NCBI GenBank assembly: GCA_946481065.1
Contig: CAMLMA010000006.1
Coordinates: 1-35,191, forward strand
Source: an uncultured Nitrosomonadales bacterium
GTDB taxonomy: Bacteria > Pseudomonadota > Gammaproteobacteria > Burkholderiales > Methylophilaceae
Direction of reading: 5' to 3'
DNA length: 35,191 bases
Below are positions 8,461-19,400 of the stretch, in pieces. Position numbers and translations under genes: made by a program. Position 1 is the first letter of the stretch; the number at the start of each line of letters is the position of its first letter. The notes below the pieces were generated by a model that did no database searches, was not told where the DNA came from, and was given only the letters and a program-made list of their open reading frames with translations.

Positions 8461-8829
8461 ATGGCGATCAAGAAAATTTTAGTAGTGGATGATTCGGCGA
8501 CCGACCGTTTTTACCTGTCGGAGCTGCTGGAAAAAGCCGGCTTCGAAGTCAGTACGGCTGAGAGTGGTGAGGACTGTCTGGCCAAAGTGGAAACCTCTCC
8601 CCCGGATCTCGTCCTGATGGACATCATGATGCCCGGGCTCAACGGTTTCCAGACCACGCGGGCGCTTTCCAAGAATCCGGCCACGGCACATATCCCGGTC
8701 ATCGTCTGTACCGGCAAGGAGCAGGCGACCGATAGAATGTGGGCATTGCGTCAGGGGGCGAAGGATTCGGTCATGAAGCCGGTGTCGGCAGACGAGCTGC
8801 TGGGCAAGATCAACGCGCTCTCCGAATAG
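8461..8829 (+). CDS. pilH: Twitching-motility response regulator PilH
   Basis: 122-residue CheY-like receiver with acidic residues D10/D11, phosphorylation site D54 (LVLMDIMMPGLNGFQTTR) and K106 in MKPVS. The MPGLNGFQ-TR signature and the position directly after pilG are typical of PilH, the second receiver of the Pil-Chp pathway, thought to favour retraction or act as a phosphate sink. The start is ATG 8461 (MAIKKILVVDD). An in-frame ATG at 8452 overlaps the pilG stop and would add three residues. It is immediately followed by pilI. Confidence 0.93.
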   Translation: MAIKKILVVDDSATDRFYLSELLEKAGFEVSTAESGEDCLAKVETSPPDLVLMDIMMPGLNGFQTTRALSKNPATAHIPVIVCTGKEQATDRMWALRQGAKDSVMKPVSADELLGKINALSE

Positions 8830-8847
8830 CAAACGGATCACCGGACC

Positions 8848-9369
8848 ATGGCGAAAAAGAAACTCGACCTGCAAGCCTACCAGAAGGACATTCTGGCCCG
8901 GTTGAAGACCCAGGCGGAAAGCGGCCGCTCGGTTTCCTCGTCGAAGCTCGGTATCCGGGTCGGCGGACATGATTGCCTGGTGACCTTATCCGATATCAGT
9001 GAGGTCCTGCCGGTCCCCGAGGTGCTGCACGTGCCGTTGACGCAGCCCTGGTTCCTGGGCATGGCGAACGTGCGCGGTAATCTCTATGGTGTGACCGACC
9101 TGGCGAGCTATCTCGGCTATGCAGCGGCGACACTCACTTCCGAGAGTCGTGTGCTGCTGGTTCACAACAAATTCGGCACCAATGCCGGCCTGCTGGTGGA
9201 CCGCCTGATCGGTTTGCGCAATCTGGACGAGATGAAACCAGAGCCGCTGACCACCGAGCAGGCTCAATGGCAGGTAGGGCGATACAAGGACAATGGTGGT
9301 CAGACATGGGATGAGCTCAGCCTCGATGCCCTGCTTGGCCAGAATGAGTTTCTGCAGGTAGCGGCCTGA
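8848..9369 (+). CDS. pilI: CheW-like adaptor PilI
   Basis: 173-residue CheW-domain protein that links the receptor PilJ to the kinase PilL. It shows the family pattern of an N-terminal tail, then GIRVGGHDCLVTLSDISEVLPVPE, the turn FLGMANVRGNLYGVTDLASYLG and a C-terminal VDRLIGLRN segment. Order and spacing (18 nt after pilH, 40 nt before pilJ) match the pilGHIJ layout of Pseudomonas and Betaproteobacteria. The ribosome binding site is weak. Confidence 0.93.
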   Translation: MAKKKLDLQAYQKDILARLKTQAESGRSVSSSKLGIRVGGHDCLVTLSDISEVLPVPEVLHVPLTQPWFLGMANVRGNLYGVTDLASYLGYAAATLTSESRVLLVHNKFGTNAGLLVDRLIGLRNLDEMKPEPLTTEQAQWQVGRYKDNGGQTWDELSLDALLGQNEFLQVAA

Positions 9370-9409
9370 CCAGCCGAGGCTGGCGGTACGATAATAAGAG
9401 GGGATAGTG

Positions 9410-11083
9410 ATGGCATTCGATTTGGCGAGTATCAAGGGCCTGCCGGCCAAGCTGGCAGAGAATATCAAGGGGTTGTTCAAGCGCGGAGCAGGCCAGCCGG
9501 ACGAGGCAGGCAGCGCGTCACGCGGCTTGGTCGGCGTGCTCATCATCGCCTTTGCCGTTTCGTTGTTGTCCCTGTTGTTCTATCTCCTGCAGGTGAACCG
9601 GGATAACCGCTTCTCCACGGCCGCCGGCGATATCCAGGTGTTCGTCCAGCAGGCGTCGCGTGATGCCGCGCTGGCCAGCAGTTCCGATGTGCGCCTGATG
9701 AACGTCATGGGCAGTGTGGATATCAACATCAAGCAGATGCGCAAGATGGATGCCGAGACCTTGCTCGGCGGCAACAAGGTCGTGCCCAACATCGACAAGA
9801 TCGATAGCCTTTGGCAAACACTGCACGCGCAATTGAAGGAGATCAATCAGGCGCAGGCCAGCGGTCAGACGCAGGGTGCCGAGAAGCTTTCGCAGATTGT
9901 CGCATTGAGTGACCAGATCGTGGCCGAAGCCAGGCAGTCCGTCGGCATCTATCAATCCGAAGGCAAGGCGGGTATCTGGCTGATCCTGGCTGCAGTCGGT
10001 GGCGTGGTGGCAATCGTGCTGCTCGTGCTGATCGGCTACCGTCAGGTGACGAGTGCGCGCCAACGCTTCCTTGAGATCGAACAGACCAACCTCAGTAACC
10101 AGGAAGCGATTTTGCACTTGCTGGACGAAATGGGCGACCTGGCAGACGGTGACTTGACCGTGAAGGCGCAGGTCACGGAGAACATCACGGGCGCGATCGC
10201 CGACTCCATCAACTACACCATCGACAGTCTGCGAGACCTGGTAACCGAGATCAACCGTGCGACGGAGCAGGTGAACCAGGCGACCGCGCAGGCGCAAGGT
10301 ACTTCCGCTAGCCTCCTGAACGCTGCTGAACAGCAGTCCAAGCAGATCGAGGAAACCGGCGAGGCAGTTACCAATATGACGCGTTCGATCCTGCAGGTGT
10401 CGAGCAACGCCGGTCAGGCAGCCCAGGTGGCGCAACGTTCGCTACAGGCCGCGACGCAGGGCGCACAAGCCGTACAGAACACGATCTCGGGCATGAACGA
10501 AATCCGTACGCAGATCCAGGAGACTTCCAAGCGAATCAAGCGACTGGGCGAAAGCTCGCAGGAGATTTCGGAAATCGTGGAACTGATCTCGGACATTACC
10601 GAACAGACCAACATTCTGGCGCTGAACGCGGCGATCCAGGCGGCATCCGCCGGTGAAGCCGGTCGAGGCTTCACCGTGGTTGCGGAAGAAGTGCAGCGTC
10701 TGGCAGAGCGTTCTTCTGAAGCGACCAAGCAGATTAGTGCGATTGTGAAGACCATTCAGACCGATACCAATAGTGCGGTGGCCGCGATGGAGAAGAGTAC
10801 CGAGGGTGTGGTCGAAGGGGCCCGTCTGTCAGATGCTGCAGGTCAGGCGCTGAACGAGATCGAAACCGTTACCAACAACCTGGCGCGCCTGATCCAGGCG
10901 ATCTCCTCGGCGACGGTCGCGCAGACCGAAGTGGCTGCGACCGTGAGTCGCAACATGCAGCAGATCCAGAACATCACGTCGCAAACCACGGAAGGTACCA
11001 AACAGACCGCCCAGTCTGTCGGTCAGCTGACTACGCTGGCTGAGGAACTGCGTGACTCTGTCGCTGGCTTCAAGCTCTCTTAA
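9410..11083 (+). CDS. pilJ: Type IV pilus methyl-accepting chemotaxis receptor PilJ (short form)
   Basis: 557-residue transmembrane chemoreceptor. Predicted layout: cytoplasmic N-terminal tail (1-38), TM1 about 39-62, periplasmic region about 63-187, TM2 about 188-209, a HAMP-like linker to about 285, then the coiled-coil signalling domain with the hairpin tip around [13 protein letters not shown] and the AGEAGRGF element near residues 395-420. PilJ senses type IV pilus state and controls PilL. The periplasmic part is only about 125 residues; P. aeruginosa PilJ has 682 residues with two PilJ modules, so one module seems to be missing here. Start: AGAGGGGA sits 5 nt before ATG 9410; the GTG at 9407 is too close to it. 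Confidence 0.93.
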   Translation: MAFDLASIKGLPAKLAENIKGLFKRGAGQPDEAGSASRGLVGVLIIAFAVSLLSLLFYLLQVNRDNRFSTAAGDIQVFVQQASRDAALASSSDVRLMNVMGSVDINIKQMRKMDAETLLGGNKVVPNIDKIDSLWQTLHAQLKEINQAQASGQTQGAEKLSQIVALSDQIVAEARQSVGIYQSEGKAGIWLILAAVGGVVAIVLLVLIGYRQVTSARQRFLEIEQTNLSNQEAILHLLDEMGDLADGDLTVKAQVTENITGAIADSINYTIDSLRDLVTEINRATEQVNQATAQAQGTSASLLNAAEQQSKQIEETGEAVTNMTRSILQVSSNAGQAAQVAQRSLQAATQGAQAVQNTISGMNEIRTQIQETSKRIKRLGESSQEISEIVELISDITEQTNILALNAAIQAASAGEAGRGFTVVAEEVQRLAERSSEATKQISAIVKTIQTDTNSAVAAMEKSTEGVVEGARLSDAAGQALNEIETVTNNLARLIQAISSATVAQTEVAATVSRNMQQIQNITSQTTEGTKQTAQSVGQLTTLAEELRDSVAGFKLS

Positions 11084-11112
11084 TAAAAATACACGCGATA
11101 CGCGGGGAAAAA

Positions 11113-14100
11113 TTGGCAGAAGATTTTGATATTGGCCCATTGACTTGGGTAAAGGATGAGATCGATCAGGCGCTCGCTAGCGTCCTGGAAAATCTGTCTG
11201 CCGTTGCCGCGAATCCTGAGGAGCTTGCGCCTCTGCGCTTCTCCCAGACCCATCTATATCAGGTCAGCGGGGCGCTCGACATGGTCGGCCTGGAAGGGTG
11301 CAAGCGATTCTGTGCCGAGATGGAAAAGGTGGCCGGAGCCCTGGAGAAGAAGACCGTAGCGGCAACACCAGAGGTCATCGCCACCATGACTCAGGCGGTC
11401 GAGACACTGCGCAAGTATCTGGATGATCTTCTCGCTGGCGCTGCCGATTTCCCGCTCAAGCTCTTCCCTGTACTGCAAGCCCTTGGCGCGCTGCACGGTC
11501 AAAGCTATGAGGAGAGCGAACTCTTTTTCGTCGATACCTCGATCCGTGCACCGAAAGACCTGCCTAGCCAGGAACTCGACGCTACCGCTTTGCCAGCGTT
11601 CGTCGCCGAACAGCGTGCAACATTCCAGAAGGCGCTATTGGGCTGGCTCAAGAATGGTAGCGCAGAAGCCTTGTCGCAGATGTCTGCGGCCATGGAGCAT
11701 GTGCGTGAGGTGCAAGTGCAGCCTGCGCAAAAGACCCTGTGGTGGTCTGCGACCGCGTTGATGGCTGCGCTGGCGCAAGACGATCTTGCCGCGAACCCCG
11801 GAGTCAAGCGTCTGTTCCGTCGGATCGACCAACAGCTGCGCAGCCTGACAGAGAGCTCCACGCGAGCTGTCGATAGTCTGTTACGCAATATCCTCTACTA
11901 CATCGCGTTGAGCAAATCAGACGCGCCGCTGGTCCACCAGGCCAAGGAGCTCTTCGAATTGCGGCATTTCATGCCGGAAACAGGAGACGAGGCCGTCATC
12001 GCCGAGGTCACTGCCGAGGAAATGGCCAATGTCGAACAGCTGAAGGCTGTGCTCGGCAGCGTCAAAGACTTGTGGGCCGAGGTCTCGGAAGGCACGGAGG
12101 GCGCGCTCGATCAAGTCATGAATGGCCTGGGCGAGATCATCATGTCCAGTCAGGACCTGAGTAACCAGACCGTTGCCAATCTCTTCGGGGCTGTCCATGA
12201 ACTTGCTACTGCCATGGACCTTGACGCCACCCGCATCACCGAGCCCTTGCTGATCGAAGGTGCGACCGGCCTCAACTTGCTCGAGGATGCGCTGAACAGT
12301 TACGAAAAGCACGACAAGGAGCTGGTTCGCCGCATGGAAAACCAGATCTTGCGGCTGCAGGAAGTCATGGGCGGTGGGCCGATGGCCGACTTCTCAGGCA
12401 TGCCGATGTCCGACCACCTGGACAGCGAAGTCCTGCTGGCCGTTGCCCAGCAAGTGCTGGACGCTCTCAAGGTCGCCGAACAATCGCTGGATACTTATTT
12501 CCGCAACCCGGGCGAGACCCAAGTGCTGGAGTCGGTGGATAAACCCCTGCAGCAGGTGCTGGCTGCCTTTGATATGCTCGACATGCCGGTGCCGACGGCC
12601 ATCGTCAAAGCTAGCTTGGCCTTGATCCAGCAGTTCCAGACCGAGTCTGGCGTGCCGGATCCGAGCCTGTTCGAACTCGTGGCCGAGAGCCTGAGTATGG
12701 TCGGCTTCTACGTCGAGGAGTTGCCACGCCGTCGTCCAGAATCGGAAGAAGCCCTCGATGGCGCCTTGGCAAGACTGCAAGCCCGCATGCAGGGTTCAGC
12801 CACGCCTGTGCCGGTCGAGACGCCTGAAGAGACAGAAACCACGCCACCTGCCGATCAGTCGGCGGATGTTATCGAGCCAACCCCAGCTACGGCTGGCGTG
12901 CCGGCCAAGAAACCAGGTGCGGTGAGGGTCAGCGTCACGGTCGCACCGGTGAAATTGAGTGCGAGTGAAACCAAATCAGCCGGAAAAACTACCGGCGAGC
13001 TGCCTGTCGAAGTCGAGCCAGAGACTGTCCAGGCAGCATCGATGATGGAAGAAACAGAAGACGCCGAACTGACCACCGATCGCGCCTTCGATCCAGAATT
13101 ACTCGACATCTATCTCACCGAAGCGGAAGAGGTGCTGGCCACCATTGCCCAGAACCTGCAGACGCTTCGTGTCAATGCCACTGATCATGAGGCGTTGGTT
13201 GAAGTGCGCCGTGGCTTCCACACACTCAAGGGCAGTGGGCGCACCGTCGGTCTCGTCGCGCTCGGTGAGGTCGCCTGGTCCGTGGAGCGCTTATTGAACC
13301 AGGTCATGGAACGCAAGGTGATCCCCACGGCTGGTCAGATCGCATTCATCGAGGAGGCCAGTGCAGAGTTCGCCGGCTGGGCCGCCAAGCTGCGCGAAAC
13401 GGGTGAGGTTGAGCTCGACCACAAGGTCTGGCAGCGCAAGGCTACGGCACTCGAACAGGAAAAAGAAGCGGCGAAACCGGCAGCGCAGGCGGAGGAAGTG
13501 ATCATCGGCGGCACGCACAAGCTCAGCCGCACGCTTTTCAATATCTTCCTTGGCGAAGCTAACCAGCACATGCAGACCCTGCGTCAGGGGCTCTCGGCCT
13601 TATCCAAGGATAGTACTGCCAAGCCGACGGATGCCAGCCGCCGCGCCGCGCACACCTTGGCCAGCAATGCCGGTACTGCCGGCTTCAAGGCGATCTGCGA
13701 CCTCGCGCGCGCCTTGGAGCATTGGCTCGACGCCCATCAAGGTAACTGGAGTGACCAGAGCCTGACGCTGATCGAACGCGTAGTCGATGCCCTAGAAGAC
13801 ATGCTGCGCAAGGCGTCGCAATTGCGTCAACCCAAACAGATCTCTGGCTTGATTGCGGCGCTCAAGGAAGCCACGATCGAGGCTTCGACCACGGATGAAG
13901 TCGATATCGAAACGTCGGCTTCGGAAGCGACGTTGCTGGACGAGTCGGCACCGACGCTCGACGACTTGCAGCTCGACCTTCCACCTAGCCTCGACATCAC
14001 TACAGAAGAAGTCTCCGGCAATGATACTGCGCCAGCGTCGGCCATGGATTTCGACTTGCCTGAACTGGATATCGCGCAGCAAGCCGATCCGGAGGCTATT

Positions 14101-16401
14101 GCCGAAGCCGAAGCGCCAGCAGCTGCGGCAGTGATCGAATCCAAACCTGAAAAACCGGCAACCAAAGCGGTCAAGAAAGCCGCCCAGGTGTCGGCGGTCG
14201 ATCAGGAACTGATCACCATGTTCACCGAGGAAGCACGAGAGCTGGTGCCGCAGGTCGGTACCGCCTTGCGCACCTGGCGTGCGAATCCGACCGAATCCGA
14301 ACATCCGGATACGCTGCAGCGCGCCCTGCACACGCTCAAGGGTAGTGCGCGTATGGCGGGCCAGGCTGAATTGGGCGACACCGTGCACGGCATGGAAGAT
14401 CGCGTTATCAAGGCTTTGAAGAACCAGGTCAGCATGGCTGATTTCGACGATCTCTTCGTCGATCTAGATCGCATCAGCGCCTTGCTGGAGGAACTCACTG
14501 GCGCCAGTGTCGGTGGACGAGGTGCGGCTGAGGCCGCGGAAGCCCCCAAGGCTGCAGGCCGCAGCGCCGATCGTCGTGCACAGTTCCTGCGGCTGCGATC
14601 CGATATCCTCGACAGGTTGATCAATGAAGCTGGTGAGATCTCCATCGCCCGCTCACGGATGGACCGGGAGATGCAAGGCTTCAAGAATTTCTCGCTCGAC
14701 CTCACGGAGAGCGTATTCCGTCTGCGCAATTATCTGCGCGAGATGGAGATCGAGGCAGAGAGCCAGTTGCAGTCGCGCATGTCGCATCTGCAGGAGACAC
14801 ACGAAGCGTTCGATCCACTGGAGTTCGACCGATTCACCCGCTTGCAGGAGCTCACGCGCATGATGGCCGAGAGCGTCAATGACGTGGCCACCATCCAGCA
14901 CGGTCTGCTGATGAACCTTGATGAAACGGAATCGGCACTGCAACAGCAGAACCGCATGAACCGTGAATTGCAGCATGGCTTGATGAATGTGCGGATGGTG
15001 CCGTTCTCACTGATCTCGGAGCGTTTGCAGCGTATCGTCCGGCAGACGGCGCGCGAACTGGAGAAGCAGGTCGACATGACCATCGACGGTGAAGGCGTCG
15101 AGATCGACCGTAGCGTACTGGAGAAGATCGGCGCGCCGCTGGAGCACCTGTTGCGTAACGCGGTTGCCCACGGCATGGAAGCCGCAGCCGAGCGCAAGAA
15201 GCTTAAAAAACCCGAAACTGGCAGCATCGCCCTCAAGGTGCGCCAGGAGAGCGACGAAATCATCCTCACCGTCACGGACGATGGCAGCGGCATCAAGCTT
15301 GAGCGCGTGCGTGAAAAAGCGATTGAACGTGGTTTGCTCAATGCCGACCAGGAAATCACCGAACAAGCCTTGCTGTCCGTGATCTTCGAACCTGGGTTCT
15401 CCACTGCCGAGAACATTAGCCAGATCGCTGGGCGCGGCGTCGGACTGGATGCCGTTCGCAGTGACATCACCGCACTAGGCGGTCGTATCGACGTCAACAA
15501 CGCGCCAGGGCAGGGCGCGGTGTTCACCATCTATCTGCCGGTGACCTTGTCCGTATCCCAGGTGGTTCTGGTGCGCTCAGACGGCAAGATCTTTTCTGTG
15601 CCCTCGGTGATGGTCGAACAAGTGCAAAAACTGAAGCCTGCAGCCCTGACGGAAGCCCAGGACCGCAAACATATCGACTGGTCTGGCCGGCAGTATCCGT
15701 TGCATTTCCTCGGCAAACTGATCGGTGACCATGAACACGAGCCGGAACCGCAGCGCTATACGCCGATCCTGCTGTTACGTAGCGGTAACTACCGGATCGC
15801 CCTGCATGTCGATGAGATCATCGGCAACCAGGAAGTCGTGATGAAATCCATCGGCGCCCAATTGTCGCGTGTGCCGGGCATCGTTGGCGCGACCGTGATG
15901 GGCGACGGCAGCATCATCCTGATCACCAACCCCGTGCAATTGGCCAACCGTGAAGTGCTGGCCGCCGGTAGCGTCAAGGTCACGGCTGCCCCTGCAGCGG
16001 TCGCCGAGATCGGCAAGACAGTGGTCATGGTGGTCGATGATTCGCTGACCATGCGCAAGGTGCTGGGCCGTCTGCTCGAGCGCGAAGGTTATGAAGTCAT
16101 CGTCGCCAAGGACGGCATGGAAGGTATCCAGAAACTGCAGGAGACCTTGCCGGACATCATTCTCAGCGATATCGAGATGCCGCGTATGGATGGCTTCGAA
16201 TTCTCTCGCAACGTGCGTGCCGATGCCCGCACGGCAGGGATACCGATCATCATCATCAGTTCGCGCACCGCGGAGAAACACCAGAACCATGCCAAGGAAC
16301 TCGGCGTCAACGCCTTCCTCGGCAAGCCAGTGCAGGATGACGAATTGATCACCCAGATCACCGCCTTGATCGGCAAGCGTTCGCCTGTCGTCGCGGCTTG
16401 A
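11113..16401 (+). CDS. pilL: PilL/ChpA-type hybrid chemosensory histidine kinase with multiple Hpt modules and C-terminal receiver
   Basis: 1762-residue CheA-family hybrid kinase. Order of domains: an N-terminal Hpt-like module with Y49 where the phospho-His would be (LYQVSGALDMVGL), a second degenerate module with Q480 at the matching place, a Pro/Glu-rich linker (about 555-650), then three Hpt domains with intact His at H703 (HTLKGSG), H847 (HTLASN) and H1073 (HTLKGSA). Next are the dimerisation helices (about 1160-1300), the HATPase with the N box around H1345-H1353, TDDGSGI at 1388-1394 and GRGVGLD at 1440-1446, a CheW-like domain, and a receiver with phosphorylation site D1686 and K1738. 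It starts with TTG at 11113, supported by GGGGAA upstream; no in-frame ATG exists for about 55 codons. It phosphorylates PilG and PilH. Confidence 0.95.
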   Translation: MAEDFDIGPLTWVKDEIDQALASVLENLSAVAANPEELAPLRFSQTHLYQVSGALDMVGLEGCKRFCAEMEKVAGALEKKTVAATPEVIATMTQAVETLRKYLDDLLAGAADFPLKLFPVLQALGALHGQSYEESELFFVDTSIRAPKDLPSQELDATALPAFVAEQRATFQKALLGWLKNGSAEALSQMSAAMEHVREVQVQPAQKTLWWSATALMAALAQDDLAANPGVKRLFRRIDQQLRSLTESSTRAVDSLLRNILYYIALSKSDAPLVHQAKELFELRHFMPETGDEAVIAEVTAEEMANVEQLKAVLGSVKDLWAEVSEGTEGALDQVMNGLGEIIMSSQDLSNQTVANLFGAVHELATAMDLDATRITEPLLIEGATGLNLLEDALNSYEKHDKELVRRMENQILRLQEVMGGGPMADFSGMPMSDHLDSEVLLAVAQQVLDALKVAEQSLDTYFRNPGETQVLESVDKPLQQVLAAFDMLDMPVPTAIVKASLALIQQFQTESGVPDPSLFELVAESLSMVGFYVEELPRRRPESEEALDGALARLQARMQGSATPVPVETPEETETTPPADQSADVIEPTPATAGVPAKKPGAVRVSVTVAPVKLSASETKSAGKTTGELPVEVEPETVQAASMMEETEDAELTTDRAFDPELLDIYLTEAEEVLATIAQNLQTLRVNATDHEALVEVRRGFHTLKGSGRTVGLVALGEVAWSVERLLNQVMERKVIPTAGQIAFIEEASAEFAGWAAKLRETGEVELDHKVWQRKATALEQEKEAAKPAAQAEEVIIGGTHKLSRTLFNIFLGEANQHMQTLRQGLSALSKDSTAKPTDASRRAAHTLASNAGTAGFKAICDLARALEHWLDAHQGNWSDQSLTLIERVVDALEDMLRKASQLRQPKQISGLIAALKEATIEASTTDEVDIETSASEATLLDESAPTLDDLQLDLPPSLDITTEEVSGNDTAPASAMDFDLPELDIAQQADPEAIAEAEAPAAAAVIESKPEKPATKAVKKAAQVSAVDQELITMFTEEARELVPQVGTALRTWRANPTESEHPDTLQRALHTLKGSARMAGQAELGDTVHGMEDRVIKALKNQVSMADFDDLFVDLDRISALLEELTGASVGGRGAAEAAEAPKAAGRSADRRAQFLRLRSDILDRLINEAGEISIARSRMDREMQGFKNFSLDLTESVFRLRNYLREMEIEAESQLQSRMSHLQETHEAFDPLEFDRFTRLQELTRMMAESVNDVATIQHGLLMNLDETESALQQQNRMNRELQHGLMNVRMVPFSLISERLQRIVRQTARELEKQVDMTIDGEGVEIDRSVLEKIGAPLEHLLRNAVAHGMEAAAERKKLKKPETGSIALKVRQESDEIILTVTDDGSGIKLERVREKAIERGLLNADQEITEQALLSVIFEPGFSTAENISQIAGRGVGLDAVRSDITALGGRIDVNNAPGQGAVFTIYLPVTLSVSQVVLVRSDGKIFSVPSVMVEQVQKLKPAALTEAQDRKHIDWSGRQYPLHFLGKLIGDHEHEPEPQRYTPILLLRSGNYRIALHVDEIIGNQEVVMKSIGAQLSRVPGIVGATVMGDGSIILITNPVQLANREVLAAGSVKVTAAPAAVAEIGKTVVMVVDDSLTMRKVLGRLLEREGYEVIVAKDGMEGIQKLQETLPDIILSDIEMPRMDGFEFSRNVRADARTAGIPIIIISSRTAEKHQNHAKELGVNAFLGKPVQDDELITQITALIGKRSPVVAA

Positions 16402-16403
16402 CC

Positions 16404-16444
16404 TGCGACAGCGCGCTCGTCGCTGTTGCAGTTCCCTTTCTTTA
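16404..16444 (+). terminator. Candidate terminator of the pil operon
   Basis: A 10-bp stem with one G-U pair (TGCGACAGCG against CGCTGTTGCA) and a 7-nt loop begins 2 nt after the pilL stop. It is followed by a T-rich stretch (GTTCCCTTTCTTT). The T tract is interrupted, so efficiency is uncertain. Confidence 0.5.
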
Positions 16445-16482
16445 AACTTCCGCCGATTGCCTCCCCCGGTTGCGCAATCGGG

Positions 16483-16488
16483 TAAAAT
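16483..16488 (+). promoter_or_regulatory. Candidate -10 element of dnaE (very short leader)
   Basis: GGTAAAATCG places a TAAAAT hexamer only 9 nt before the dnaE ATG at 16497. A nearly identical GGTAAAATAG lies upstream of the ribonuclease gene (1595-1604). No good -35 is seen at the right distance. If used, the dnaE message would be nearly leaderless, which fits the lack of a clear ribosome binding site. An 8-bp inverted repeat (CCGATTGC, 16453-16460 and 16474-16481) surrounds the expected -35 area. Confidence 0.35.
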
Positions 16489-16496
16489 CGATAGCT

Positions 16497-19400
16497 ATGT
16501 CTCACCCTGATTTCATCCACCTGCGTTGCCATAGCGAGTACTCCGTCGTCGATGGCACGGTGCGTATCGACGACTATGTCGAGCATGCCAGCCGGGATCA
16601 GATGCCGGCCATGGCGCTCACCGATCTGGCAAACCTGTTCGGCGCCGTCAAATTCTACAAGGCAGCCCGCGGCAAAGGCATCAAGCCGTTGATCGGTTGC
16701 GACGTCTGGCTGGAGAACGAAACCAATCGCGACCAACCCTACCGTGCCTTGCTGCTCTGTCAGACCCATGCCGGTTATCTGCGTCTGTGCGAGCTAATGT
16801 CGCGGGCCTATCTGCATAACCAGTATCGGGGCCGGGCAGAGATCAACCGCAGCTGGTTCTCAGAGGCAGGCGGTACTTCCGGTCTGCTGATGTTGTCGGG
16901 CGCCATGCAAGGCGATATCGGCCAAGCTCTGCTGCAAGGCAATATGCCGGCGGCCACCCGGCTCGCCGAGGCATGGCAGCAGTTATTCCCGGATCGCTTC
17001 TATATCGAGTTGCAGCGTGCAGGCCACGTTCAGCAGGAAGCTTACATCAGCCAGGCTTTGCATCTTGCGGCCGAAACACAGCTACCGGTGGTCGCGACCC
17101 ATCCGATCCAGTTCATTGCGCCGGACGATTTCAAGGCACACGAAGCCCGCGTCTGCATCGCCGAGGGTTATGTGCTGGCAGATACTCGCCGACCCAAGCA
17201 CTTCACCCCGGCGCAGCATTTCATGACGCAGGCGCAGATGGCAGAACTGTTCGCCGATATCCCCGAGGCGCTTCAGAATTCCGTCGAGATCGCAAAGCGT
17301 TGCAACCTGATCTTGTCGCTGGGCAAGAATTACCTGCCGCAATTCCCCACGCCCAATAATGAGAGTCTGGATGACTACCTGCTGCAGCAGGCGAGGGAAG
17401 GCCTCTACAAGCGGCTCGAAGTCCTATATCCGGACGTGGAAGAGCGCGACAGGCAGCGCCCGATCTATGAAGCGCGCCTGGCGTTCGAGGTGGACATCAT
17501 CGTGCAGATGGGCTTCCCCGGCTATTTCCTGATCGTTGCTGATTTCATCAACTGGGCCAAGAACAATGGCGTGCCTGTCGGGCCAGGTCGCGGCTCAGGC
17601 GCAGGCTCCGTGGTCGCCTATAGCCTCGGCATCACTGATCTTGATCCCTTGCGCTATGCCTTGCTGTTCGAACGCTTCCTCAATCCTGAGCGGGTCTCCA
17701 TGCCCGATTTCGATATCGATTTCTGCCAGGAGGGACGCGATCGGGTCATCGAATATGTGCGTCACAAATACGGGCTGGAGTCGGTCTCGCAGATCGCCAC
17801 TTTCGGTACCATGGCGGCCAAGGCCGTGATCCGCGATGTCGGCCGCGTGCTCGACCTGCCGTTCAATTTCGTCGACAGTATCGCCAAGCTCATCCCCAAT
17901 GAACTGGGCATCACGCTGGCCTCGGCCATGGAGAAGGAGCCGCAGTTCAACGAGCGCCGTGCCCAGGAAGAAGAGGTCAACGAGTTGCTGGAATTGGCAT
18001 TGCGACTGGAAGGCCTGACCCGTAACGTCGGCATGCACGCGGGCGGCGTATTGATCTCGCCCGGCAAGATCTGGGATTACAGCCCGGTGTATTGCCAGCA
18101 GGGCGGCGAGAGCGTGGTGAGTCAGTACGACAAGGACGACGTCGAAGCCGTGGGCCTCGTCAAGTTCGACTTCCTTGGCCTGCGTACATTGACCATCCTC
18201 AACATGGCACTGGAGAACGCCAATCGCCAGCGCGCCGCGCAGGCACTGCCCCCGCTGGCGCTGGAGACACTGCCGCTCGACGATCGCCCGACCTACAATC
18301 TGCTGAAGGCTGCCAATACGACCGCGGTGTTCCAGCTGGAATCACGCGGCATGAAGGACATGCTCAAGCAGGCGCTACCCGACTGCTTCGAGGATATCAT
18401 CGCGCTGGTCGCGCTCTACCGGCCGGGTCCCATGGATCTGATCCCGGATTTCTGTCGGCGCAAACATGGCAAACAGCGTGTGGACTACCCACATCCGGCG
18501 GTCGAACCTATCCTTAAGGAGACCTACGGCATCATGGTCTATCAGGAGCAGGTGATGCAGATCGCCCAGGTCGTCGGGGGCTACAGCCTCGGCGGCGCCG
18601 ACCTGTTGCGCCGGGCCATGGGCAAGAAGAAAAAGGAAGAGATGGACGCCCAGCGTGCGGTGTTCGTCGAAGGCGCAGTCAAGCATGGCACGCCGGAACG
18701 CCAGGCGGTCGAGTTGTTCGACCTCATGGAGAAGTTCGCCAGCTACGGCTTCAACAAATCACACGCCGCCGCCTATGCGCTGGTCGCCTATCAGACGGCG
18801 TACCTCAAGGCCCATTATCCTGCTGCCTTCCTCGCGGCGACCATGTCTGCGGATATGAACAACACCGACAGCGTGCATATCTTCTACGACGATTGCGCGC
18901 AGAACGGTGTTGAGGTGTTGCCCCCGGATATCAACCAGAGCGGTTTCCGGTTCCAGCCGGTCAATGATCAGCAGATCCTGTATGGCTTGGGTGCAGTGAA
19001 GGGCACAGGCTGGGCGGCGATCGAGGTGATCCTGCAGGCACGTGAGCAGGACGGCCCGTTCAGGGATCTGTTCGATTTTTGCCGCAGGCTTGATCTGCGC
19101 AAGGTCAATCGCCGCGTCATCGAATCGCTGATCCGGGCGGGAGCCTTCGACAAGCTCGACGCCAACCGGGCCGCGTTGCTCGCCGGTGTCGGGCTCGCGA
19201 TCAGTGCCGCGGAGCAGAGTGGTGCGGCGAGCGGTCAGGATAGCCTGTTCGGCGACGCTACCGACAGCGTGGCGCATGTCTTGCCGAATGTGCCGGCATG
19301 GTCCGACCAGGAACAGTTGCAGCAGGAAAAGGCGGCACTGGGCTTCTATTTCAGCGGGCATCCTTTCCTCGGCTTCAAGAAGGATGTCGCGCAATTCATC

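Noticed and set aside
16453..16481. 8-bp inverted repeat upstream of dnaE as a terminator
   Set aside because: The loop is 13 nt and no T tract follows; the better terminator candidate is at 16404-16444.
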